64,000 bases of DNA from assembly GCA_031386665.1 (NCBI GenBank), contig JANNCN010000081.1, forward strand, positions 34,916 to 98,915, in the 5' to 3' direction. The notes beneath the pieces were generated by a model. The model made no database searches, had not been told where the DNA came from, and saw nothing but the letters and a program-made list of their open reading frames with translations. Position 1 is the stretch's first letter, and the number at the start of each line of letters is the position of its first letter. A program made the translations under genes and the position numbers. This DNA is from JANYCG01 sp031386665 (lineage in GTDB: Bacteria > Pseudomonadota > Gammaproteobacteria > Burkholderiales > Burkholderiaceae_C). Below are positions 25,591-32,818 of the stretch, piece after piece.

Positions 25591-26129
25591 TACATAGCTC
25601 CGTAAAAGGTCGAAAGTACTGGGTTGATTCCTGCTCGCGCATTGGCATCAGCCTCAACAATGGCGGCCTGGGCGTTGGTTGAAAGCAGGTTGGCTGTGGG
25701 CGCAAACGAAACAGCCGCTGCAGTTGTTGGTGCGCTGAAAATTTGCCAATAGCCAGCGGCATAGTCGGTTGCAAAAACACCCGCTGCGTGAGGAATGGCG
25801 CACACGTAGCCCACGCCGCCGACATCTACCAAATCATTGAGGGCGTAGACGTTCAAAGTTGCCCACAGTCCACGCGCATTCCACTTGGTGGCTAATAAAT
25901 AAGCCTTGGTGATGGCCGAAAGGTTATACGGCTCAACCAAGGAATCTGTCAGCTTGCCGTCATCACGCTGAATCAGCGCCAAATTGACTCGCAGCGCCGT
26001 GGTTGTGACGGAAATCGCTGAAAACTCGGCGTCAAGCAAGGCCGTTCTGACAGAAGAGCGGCCACCTGCATTGTTCAGTTCGGCATCGCTGAAGCTCTCT
26101 GAGGGGACGTAGGCTGGTGCTTGTGACAT
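25590..26129 (-). CDS. Tail fibre / head-binding-like protein
   Basis: 179 residues. The N-terminal YVPSESFSDAELNNAGGRSSVRTALLDAEFSAI resembles the start of phage tail-fibre or appendage proteins, and the middle contains a carbohydrate-binding-like segment (NALNDLVDVGGVGYVCAIPHAAG, FATDYAAGYWQIF). Probably an adaptor for the tailspike. It is the first gene after the + strand lipoprotein gene, from which it diverges across 68 bp. Confidence 0.65.
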   Translation of the reverse strand: MSQAPAYVPSESFSDAELNNAGGRSSVRTALLDAEFSAISVTTTALRVNLALIQRDDGKLTDSLVEPYNLSAITKAYLLATKWNARGLWATLNVYALNDLVDVGGVGYVCAIPHAAGVFATDYAAGYWQIFSAPTTAAAVSFAPTANLLSTNAQAAIVEADANARAGINPVLSTFYGAM

Positions 26130-26162
26130 GCCCGGTATTTGGGCATGCGGTCATCAAAGTTT

Positions 26163-26191
26163 TTTACCTGTTTGGGCCATCACCTTAGAAT
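26163..26191 (+). promoter_or_regulatory. Promoter of the lipoprotein accessory gene
   Basis: TTTACC (26163-26168), 17-bp spacer, TAGAAT (26186-26191). The expected transcription start, about seven bases after the -10, coincides with the ATG at 26198, which has no Shine-Dalgarno sequence, so the transcript may be leaderless. Confidence 0.5.
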
Positions 26192-26197
26192 GTCGTG

Positions 26198-26500
26198 ATG
26201 CGTACTGTGATCACTTTGTTTGCTCTATTTGGGTTGTTGGCCTGTTCTGACAATTTGCCACGCTCGGACAAACAAGACAGAAAATCCGCAAGATTGGCCA
26301 ATGCTGAAGCCCGCCTGACCAAAGGGCCAGACACTCGCAGCTACACCGTTTCCGGCCACGAGCTACTGATACTCAATGTCCCAACAGCTTCAGCGTCAGG
26401 GTTCATTGAGGGTCAAAAATGCTATGTGTGGCGCGATGCCGAATTCAAAACAGCGAACATCAGTTGCCCGCAACCGCCTGAAATCTCGGTTTCACCTTAG
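26198..26500 (+). CDS. Accessory (moron-type) lipoprotein
   Basis: 100 residues. A lipoprotein signal with lipobox LLAC (Cys about residue 16) is followed by a charged linker and a small beta-rich domain with two further Cys (QKCYVWRDAE and ISCPQP). It is the only plus-strand gene within the leftward late region, has its own promoter and ends by overlapping the polyvalent-protein stop by 4 bp. These are marks of a lysogenic-conversion gene. A role such as superinfection exclusion at the cell surface is inference. A GTG at 26195 is the alternative start. Confidence 0.75.
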   Translation: MRTVITLFALFGLLACSDNLPRSDKQDRKSARLANAEARLTKGPDTRSYTVSGHELLILNVPTASASGFIEGQKCYVWRDAEFKTANISCPQPPEISVSP

Positions 26501-29500
26501 TCTTTTTCTTTTCCATCGACCGTCAATCCATCGCGCAGCCTGGATTTTTTCAAATCTCCCAGCTCCTCGGCTTTTTGGGTCACTCGGTCGCTGATGGCTC
26601 CGAGTCCATTCAATCTTTGCAGTGCCTTGATTTCTGTGTCGATTTGCCGAATCATCTGGGCACGCTTACCTTCAGTGATTTGCTCTGATTTGTCAAGGTC
26701 AATTGGCCTGAGCTTGATGCCAAAAGTCTGCGCGACTGCCAGGGCAGGCTGCACGGGCAGCCCATCTTTTCCAATGCCCGTGTAGTTTTCTGCAATGGCT
26801 TCTGGCAGCCAAGAGACTGTCCCGCCGCTGGCTTGAGCAATGGCATTCATGCCCCGTTCCCAGTGGTAGTTCCCAGCGGTGATCGCGGGCGACATTTGCT
26901 TCCACAGCCACTCAGAGCGCTTTTTCAAACGCTCGCCGCTGGTGTCGTTGCTGTCAACCAAGTCTTTGCCAAAATACAAATCCTTGTTGGCCAGCATGGC
27001 GACTGCCGTTGTGAACAGTGGATGACTTGGCGTAATCGGCTGTGGCAATGGCAGGCCGCCAGCATTCGGACTCACGTCAAAAATATCGCCCCCCGGCACA
27101 ATGCGCGACACATCCAAAAACAAGGGCAGCTTGGTAACTTCATCCATTCCCAAGCGAATGGCCTTGGGGCTCAAAAGCGAAGTCACGCCTTTCATCCAGG
27201 GCGGTAAGTTCTCGCGCTCCAGATCTTCTTTGGCTTTGACCTGTTTTCGAAAGTCGGCGTCATTGAGGTACTTCTCCAGCGATTCACCCCAGGCTTCATC
27301 GTCATCGGCTCCTGTGGCGATGGCATAAGCCGCCGCATTGGCCAGCCAAAGCACCGCCGCTGGAGCGGCCAGGCGATGAGGGTAATGCGTGGCAGTGTGC
27401 AGCAGTGCCGGAATGGCTTTGTAGGTGTAGCTGAAGAACGGAATGCCAAAGTCCCGAATCATGCGGGCCCCCTTGGGCAAATCGTCGTAGGTAAAAATGT
27501 AGCGCTGGGCATAATCCACAGCGTCGTCTGTGGTCATCCCGCGACCGTGCGCATCCTTGTACAACAGGTATCGAAAAAAGGTGTCTTCTGCGGCGTAGGC
27601 GGCCCCCATGGGCTTGCGCAAAAACCAGGTCATCGCGTCGTAAACAAACTTTGCCCCTTTGGCCGTCGCGCTGTCTGCATGTTTTGCAATCAACTGCAGC
27701 TCAGGGGGCAGTGTGTTCATGAGCTCGGCGTCACTCATAGAGCCTAAAAACAAACCTGCATCTCTGGCCTTCAGCAACTCAGGCGCTTGATTTACAAAGT
27801 CTTTGAGCGCAGACAGGTACTTGTCAGCCCGGTGATAGCCCACCCCGCCAAAATGCGCCATGCTCATGTTGGACACAACGTTGTTCACATGGCTAACAGG
27901 GTTCAAAACCGTTTTGCCTTCTTTCCACAGCCCCATGGCTCTGCGGTACATCTGCAACGCACCATTGGCCGATTCTTCAAACTGTGACAAATGGGTGGCC
28001 ACTTCTATAGGCACGTACATCCCGGCCAGCTTTCCGTAACGGCTGGCCCCGGTGCCAGGCACCTTGGTATCGGGCACGCGCACAAAGCCCGGTTTCTCCA
28101 AGCGCGACGCCACAGTACTGGCCAACCCCTCAAAAAGGTGTCCTAGTGCAATGTCTTTTTGGGTTTGCATGTACCCGGTCACAAAGCGAAACCCCGCGTC
28201 CCTGATCTCCCCCATCTTGTCGCGTTCAGCCCGCGTGTAGTCGCGCCAAACTTGAACCTCCTGGTCTTTGGCAGCATCAAAGTCTGGGTCTCGCACCTGC
28301 CAGCCCAGCGACTCATAGTTTTCCAAATCACTGACAGAAACGGTTTCGTAAAGTCCCCTTCCATTCAGGCTGCGCCCCCTGATACCCTTCATTGCGCTGG
28401 TTCTGCCACTCAAAGCCCGCACCATTTCGGCCCATGCATCTTTGGCTTTGGCACCAATTTTCGATTCATAAAACCGGGGCAAATAAGCCCCATCCCAGCG
28501 CGTTGCCGCCTCTTGACTCAACATGCCAAGGCGCACCAACTCAGCGCTTTGCAGGCTCATTGTGTGGCTCATGGTTGCAGCGAGTTTCACCGCGTGAGCG
28601 GGTGGCACCAACCCCGTTGCAAGCTCCTTTTCAATGATGTCAGACACCATGCGGCGCTCGCCGGCCGACATTTTTGCGGTATCCTTTGCAATTGAGATTG
28701 CAGTTTCTTGCGCTGCTTGGACGTCCAACTTCATTTGCCTGATTTGCTTTTTCAGCTCCGGGCTTTGGGTGTTCATTTGAATCCGCGCCAACCAGGGCAC
28801 CGCAGCACCTGCCAGCTTTTCGTAAAGCCATGCGGTCGGGGCCACCTGGAAACGCCCCGTTGCATCCCGCCAGCTCACACCTTTGGGCGCTGGCGCCACA
28901 GGTGCAACGGCTTGCTGACTTTGGGCTTGCGCTTTGTTGCCAAACACGCTGGCGGCCTGAGTCGCTGCGCTGGCTGGCTTGGGGCGGCTGAACTGACCAC
29001 GTGCGCCGCCACTATCTGGCGCGGTGGGTTCATTCGGCACGGTGACCTTTATCGACCCTCCCGGCCTGCCGACATTCAACCGGAAGTCTTTGCGGCCATC
29101 TGGGAATTCGTCATCAATGCTGATCTGGTCGGGTCGCACATTTATGGGAACTGCCGTATCGCCGTAACCCGTATCGGTTTCGCGCCGCGTCGTGACATAA
29201 ACGTCTGGTTCGGCCTGGGCTCTGAGGGCTCCAGTTTGGCGTATGGCTTCGGCGGCTTTGGCGCTGGTGTGATGATAAACCGTGACTGTGCCGTCCTTGT
29301 TTAAAGGCAAACCAGTAGATTCGTCTATATCGCCCGGTGAGTTGTCATCGGCAAAGCGCCCGCCTTGGTTGCCGACGACATCTTTGTTCGTCATGGGGTC
29401 GTTTGTACCATGGCTGTACATCGGCCCCCGGCGAAGGGGAAGGCCAAGTTCAGCCGTTGACTGGTACTTCACCGCCCGCACGGCCAGCGCCGCAATATCC

Positions 29501-30255
29501 TGCGGCGTCAGCTCAATCCCTTTTCCATACGTCGCCAGCGCCTGATTTAGCCCCGTGGTCATCCACCATGCCCGAATGGCAGCCACCGCATCAGCCAACC
29601 ACTTGCGAGCGCTAGGCGTGACCTTTGCGCCCTGCGCCGCCGCCGTCTCGATCATGTAGGCCAGCAACTCAGAATCAAGGTGCGCGGGATTGGTGTTTAG
29701 CGGAATGCGCGCCTTGGCCTCCAATGCTGTCGCGTCGTTTTGCGCCACCAGCGTATTGGCCCGGTTTACCAAATCAGCGTACACCTTCGGCCCCAGCATC
29801 GATTCCATGGCTGCATGCTCGCCAGCCTCGTGCAGAAAAACTGCCATTTCTTCCCCTGTCTGAATGCCGTTTGCAAACAGGTGAACCGTCTGTCCATCGT
29901 AGAACCCAGAGGCTAAGCCGCGAATCTGCTTTGAGGGCTGCCCCTGGTTGAAAGCCTGACTGTTGGCCCAGATTTTTAGAAACCCACGAGCCTCCATACG
30001 CCCAATCAGGTCGCCAAAACGAAGGGTCAAGGCGGTTCTGATTCGGTCTTCTGGTGGTGCCGGTTCAGGTTGCGCAGCGGGAGCTTTGGCAATCATTGCC
30101 TGCACGGCGGCAAGCTGCTCATCAACGGCAGTGCGTCCCGCTACAGCCGTGCCAACGCCGTCGCGTCTCAGCTCCCCCGCGCGCGCAAAAATATCGGCCT
30201 TGTCCGTGGGATGCAGGGCATCACCCGCCTTTTTCACGCAATTGGTCAAACTCAT
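26497..30255 (-). CDS. Large polyvalent ejection protein (zincin-like, ART-like, LPD38-like)
   Basis: 1252 residues, probably injected with DNA. Visible parts: a helical N-terminus; a zincin-like segment FLHEAGEHAAM at about 141-150, whose second His is at +5 rather than the usual +4; an ADP-ribosyltransferase-like segment (GTVTVYHHTSAKAAEAIRQTG, then VYVTTRRETDTGYGDTAVPINV and ISIDDEF) near 315-395; an Ala/Gln linker; and a long helical C-terminal half with NPVSHVNNVVSNMSMAHFGG and DAVDYAQRYIFTYDDLPKG, typical of the large polyvalent associated domain 38 proteins as remembered. The ART-like segment could modify host proteins on entry; activity is not proven. The gene follows its neighbour with ATGA. 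Confidence 0.82.
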   Translation of the reverse strand: MSLTNCVKKAGDALHPTDKADIFARAGELRRDGVGTAVAGRTAVDEQLAAVQAMIAKAPAAQPEPAPPEDRIRTALTLRFGDLIGRMEARGFLKIWANSQAFNQGQPSKQIRGLASGFYDGQTVHLFANGIQTGEEMAVFLHEAGEHAAMESMLGPKVYADLVNRANTLVAQNDATALEAKARIPLNTNPAHLDSELLAYMIETAAAQGAKVTPSARKWLADAVAAIRAWWMTTGLNQALATYGKGIELTPQDIAALAVRAVKYQSTAELGLPLRRGPMYSHGTNDPMTNKDVVGNQGGRFADDNSPGDIDESTGLPLNKDGTVTVYHHTSAKAAEAIRQTGALRAQAEPDVYVTTRRETDTGYGDTAVPINVRPDQISIDDEFPDGRKDFRLNVGRPGGSIKVTVPNEPTAPDSGGARGQFSRPKPASAATQAASVFGNKAQAQSQQAVAPVAPAPKGVSWRDATGRFQVAPTAWLYEKLAGAAVPWLARIQMNTQSPELKKQIRQMKLDVQAAQETAISIAKDTAKMSAGERRMVSDIIEKELATGLVPPAHAVKLAATMSHTMSLQSAELVRLGMLSQEAATRWDGAYLPRFYESKIGAKAKDAWAEMVRALSGRTSAMKGIRGRSLNGRGLYETVSVSDLENYESLGWQVRDPDFDAAKDQEVQVWRDYTRAERDKMGEIRDAGFRFVTGYMQTQKDIALGHLFEGLASTVASRLEKPGFVRVPDTKVPGTGASRYGKLAGMYVPIEVATHLSQFEESANGALQMYRRAMGLWKEGKTVLNPVSHVNNVVSNMSMAHFGGVGYHRADKYLSALKDFVNQAPELLKARDAGLFLGSMSDAELMNTLPPELQLIAKHADSATAKGAKFVYDAMTWFLRKPMGAAYAAEDTFFRYLLYKDAHGRGMTTDDAVDYAQRYIFTYDDLPKGARMIRDFGIPFFSYTYKAIPALLHTATHYPHRLAAPAAVLWLANAAAYAIATGADDDEAWGESLEKYLNDADFRKQVKAKEDLERENLPPWMKGVTSLLSPKAIRLGMDEVTKLPLFLDVSRIVPGGDIFDVSPNAGGLPLPQPITPSHPLFTTAVAMLANKDLYFGKDLVDSNDTSGERLKKRSEWLWKQMSPAITAGNYHWERGMNAIAQASGGTVSWLPEAIAENYTGIGKDGLPVQPALAVAQTFGIKLRPIDLDKSEQITEGKRAQMIRQIDTEIKALQRLNGLGAISDRVTQKAEELGDLKKSRLRDGLTVDGKEKD

Positions 30256-30869
30256 GTCAAAACTCCTTCAGCGGCCAAAGCCGTCAACATTGCAATCAGT
30301 GCTTGATTTTGTCTGTGTATCCGCAGCGCCCGTTCAGAATCTGCTTTGCTCCAGCCAGCGGAAGCATCCGGGGTTGTGGGTGTTGTTGTGCTGGTGCCGG
30401 ATGCCGTCGCGGTGGGCGCTGTCAGCACGACATCGGCAAAGCCGCCAATGGCCACAACGTTTTCCGTTGCGCTAGCCGTACCTGCTGGGGCAGCCAGCAA
30501 GACTGTCGGCATTGCGCCTTCAGCGTTCCCATTGACCGTGCCGCTGGCGCTTGCGGTCGGTGCCGACAGCGCCACAGACGGCAGTACCCCACTTGCGTTT
30601 CCGTTGCCTGTTCCGGTTGCTGTAGCCGTTGGGGCCGACAGAACCAGCGCGGCCAAGGCCCCGTTTGCATTGCCATCTACAGCCACACTGGTGCCTGTGG
30701 CAGTGCCAGTCGGCGCAGTCAGCGAAACTTGATTAAAAGCGCCGCTTGCACTGGCGTTGGTTGTCCCAATTGCCGTACCCGTAGGCGCTGAAAGCGAAAT
30801 CTGCGCCAGTGCGCCTGTTGCAAAACCGTCAACACCACCCCCGCCAAGCAGCGCGAGCAGAAGGGACAT
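30252..30869 (-). CDS. Repetitive structural protein with six ~25-residue repeats
   Basis: 205 residues. After a hydrophobic N-terminus there are about six imperfect repeats of roughly 25 residues, consensus GNAxGALxxVxLSAPTATATGT, then a Thr/Pro linker and a C-terminal helix (SERALRIHRQNQALIAMLTALA). The pattern suggests a beta-solenoid or fibrous shaft with a trimerising end. It may be a head decoration or tail fibre. Repeat number may vary between relatives because the DNA repeat unit is about 75 bp. Confidence 0.75.
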   Translation of the reverse strand: MSLLLALLGGGGVDGFATGALAQISLSAPTGTAIGTTNASASGAFNQVSLTAPTGTATGTSVAVDGNANGALAALVLSAPTATATGTGNGNASGVLPSVALSAPTASASGTVNGNAEGAMPTVLLAAPAGTASATENVVAIGGFADVVLTAPTATASGTSTTTPTTPDASAGWSKADSERALRIHRQNQALIAMLTALAAEGVLT

Positions 30870-31685
30870 TTAAGACCCTACGTAATACGTGACATTCACT
30901 CGACCAAGCACAGCCGCTCCAGCCGCTGCCGCGACAATCGTGGTTGCTGTGTTGGCGATTAGCGACTTAACCGGTGTTGTCGGGTCAAAATTCACGTCTT
31001 TTTCTGTGCCGCCCGCCAACATGGCATTGCCAACTGACCAAGCCATTGCTCCTGGAAAATTGGTTGTCGTGTGAATGAGGGTTGCCGTCCCAGCAAGTGC
31101 AGCAGTGGCATTGCGGGTAATGTCAATGTGAGTGATGTAGTGGAACATTCCCACCCCAGCGGCGGGCAGACTGGCCGTTGCTGCCGTGTTCGCCGCAGCG
31201 GTGGCCGTAACACCCAAAATAGACGGCAGAAGTCGGACATTGATGATGTTGTCCGCAATAGATGCGCGAGCCGCAACGGTGATATTTCCAGAGGTGTACG
31301 CCGATACGCGCAATCGAATTCTCCGAAACCCGGAACATCCAATTTGAATGATCCCTGAATGGGTTGTGGCCACCGTGACAGATGACACGTACTGCTCTGC
31401 AACCGCAACCGCCGCCAGCAATAGAAACAGCGCGTAACCCGGGAGAGCCATGTAGTTCACGCCATCAACAGAGCCTTCAAAAACATAAGTCAACGATGCG
31501 GCAGCCGTGCGGACATCAAAATTTACTACTGCCTTGCCCTGTACGTCAATGACCACTTCCGCATTGAGAGCGGCAAGCAAAGCAGTTGCTGCCCTTGCAT
31601 CAGTGATCGTCTCATTAGTAATTGCGTCAATACTTCCTTGGTACGGGTTGCCGCGTGCGTCTAAAACAAGTGATTCAAAAGCCAT
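30870..31685 (-). CDS. Phage structural protein
   Basis: 271 residues, mostly beta, Ala/Thr/Val-rich, with YVFEGSVDGVNYMALPGY and RIRLRVSAYTSGNITVAARAS, reminiscent of phage appendage proteins with Ig-like or carbohydrate-binding folds. Not assigned to a family. It is followed directly by the repetitive structural gene (TAA then ATG). Confidence 0.65.
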   Translation of the reverse strand: MAFESLVLDARGNPYQGSIDAITNETITDARAATALLAALNAEVVIDVQGKAVVNFDVRTAAASLTYVFEGSVDGVNYMALPGYALFLLLAAVAVAEQYVSSVTVATTHSGIIQIGCSGFRRIRLRVSAYTSGNITVAARASIADNIINVRLLPSILGVTATAAANTAATASLPAAGVGMFHYITHIDITRNATAALAGTATLIHTTTNFPGAMAWSVGNAMLAGGTEKDVNFDPTTPVKSLIANTATTIVAAAAGAAVLGRVNVTYYVGS

Positions 31686-31688
31686 GAT

Positions 31689-31970
31689 CTATGCCCAGAC
31701 GTAATTAAGTTTGAAGGGGCCAATCAATTTGAACAAAGATCGACCGTAAACCGTGCCCCCAACTCCTGCATTTGGCTCTGCCGTGAATTGCGCCAGCAAG
31801 GGTAAGTATTTGTGATCTTGGGCAGTGTGATTGCTGGCTGTACCGTTTGACATAACCCAAGGTTCAATGGCGCTTGTTCCTGCAATCGCCGCGTCCGCAA
31901 AGGTCACGCTGGCCTCTTGTGAACCCGGCCATACGCCAAAGTCGATAGTTACAGTGCCTTGGCCCGGCAT
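31689..31970 (-). CDS. Small phage structural protein
   Basis: 93 residues: GTVTIDFGVWPGSQEASVTFADAA at the start and GRSLFKLIGPFKLNYVWA at the end, with a QDHKYLPLLAQFTAEP segment. Phage proteins of this style occur near appendage genes; role unknown. The ATG at 31970 overlaps the upstream stop; the longer frame to 32135 runs antisense-like through the neighbour and is not used. Confidence 0.65.
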   Translation of the reverse strand: MPGQGTVTIDFGVWPGSQEASVTFADAAIAGTSAIEPWVMSNGTASNHTAQDHKYLPLLAQFTAEPNAGVGGTVYGRSLFKLIGPFKLNYVWA

Positions 31971-32392
31971 CACGCAACTATCTGAAAGGGGGCTGAATAC
32001 GTAATGCTGAAATTGCCAGCCGTACAAGTCACAGTCGCGGAAAAATCCACAAAATGCAGCAGCTTGTCGGTCGCCGCTGCACCCGTGTTTTGGTAAATGA
32101 TGGCCCCCACTGCTGAAAAAGTGGCGACCGTCCAACCGCTCACAATGTTGGTGTAAGTGATTGTTTGCGCGTTGGCCCCCAGCGCATCCAGGATGAAGGC
32201 CTGAGCAATGCCGCCAGCGGTGTAGCCGGTGCCTGCAACTTCGTTGGTCACATCACTGCGGAAATTCCAAGCATCTTGATTTGCGCCGGACGGAACGACA
32301 GACACCAGCAAAACCTTGAGCGCCGCCGTATCAAAATCGATATCGGCTTTGGCCAGGTGGCGTGCAAGATTGGTAAAGTTAAAGGATGCCAT
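31970..32392 (-). CDS. Phage structural protein
   Basis: 140 residues: NFTNLARHLAKADIDFDTAALKVLLVS then beta-rich sequence (TNEVAGTGYTAGGIAQAF, WTVATFSAVGAIIYQNTG). It resembles small phage proteins that form appendage subunits. Function unknown. It and its downstream partner overlap by ATGA. Confidence 0.68.
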   Translation of the reverse strand: MASFNFTNLARHLAKADIDFDTAALKVLLVSVVPSGANQDAWNFRSDVTNEVAGTGYTAGGIAQAFILDALGANAQTITYTNIVSGWTVATFSAVGAIIYQNTGAAATDKLLHFVDFSATVTCTAGNFSITYSAPFQIVA

Positions 32393-32395
32393 AGG

Positions 32396-32818
32396 TTAAG
32401 CGGGTTGACTTTGCCACATGCGGTCAAACATTTTTTCCCTATTTTCTTTGTCATGGTCAGCGGCTTGGTTGACGGGCACCAGACGGGCTGATTCCAGACG
32501 GTCGTACTTGTCGTAGGAAAACTTCATCTCGTAAGTGGCCGGCGCTTGGCGTTCGATCACCTGCACGACTGGAGCCGCAATGTGAATGGGTGTCGGGTTC
32601 ACCTGAATCGTGACTTCGCGCAGACTTTTGATGGCCTCAGTCAACGACTCAACAGGCGTATCTGCTTTGCGCGACTCCAGCACTGCCAGCATTTCGGCCA
32701 ACGTGGCGGCAATCTCGCTGGAATTGGCGTGTTGTGCCTGCATGCTGGATACCATTTCTGCCAAGGCAGAACTGAGTTCGTCGAGCAGACCCTCGAAAGC
32801 GGTGGATTTGTCAGTCAT
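32396..32818 (-). CDS. Phage protein, coiled-coil
   Basis: 140 residues. Helical N-terminal half (LLDELSSALAEMVSSMQAQ, LAEMLAVLESRK) predicted as coiled coil, then IQVNPTPIHIAAPVVQVIERQAPATYEMKFSYD and a charged tail. The C-terminal part resembles a beta segment seen in phage tail-associated proteins. ATGA overlap with the ejection-protein gene. A GTG at 32827 is a less likely start. Confidence 0.68.
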   Translation of the reverse strand: MTDKSTAFEGLLDELSSALAEMVSSMQAQHANSSEIAATLAEMLAVLESRKADTPVESLTEAIKSLREVTIQVNPTPIHIAAPVVQVIERQAPATYEMKFSYDKYDRLESARLVPVNQAADHDKENREKMFDRMWQSQPA

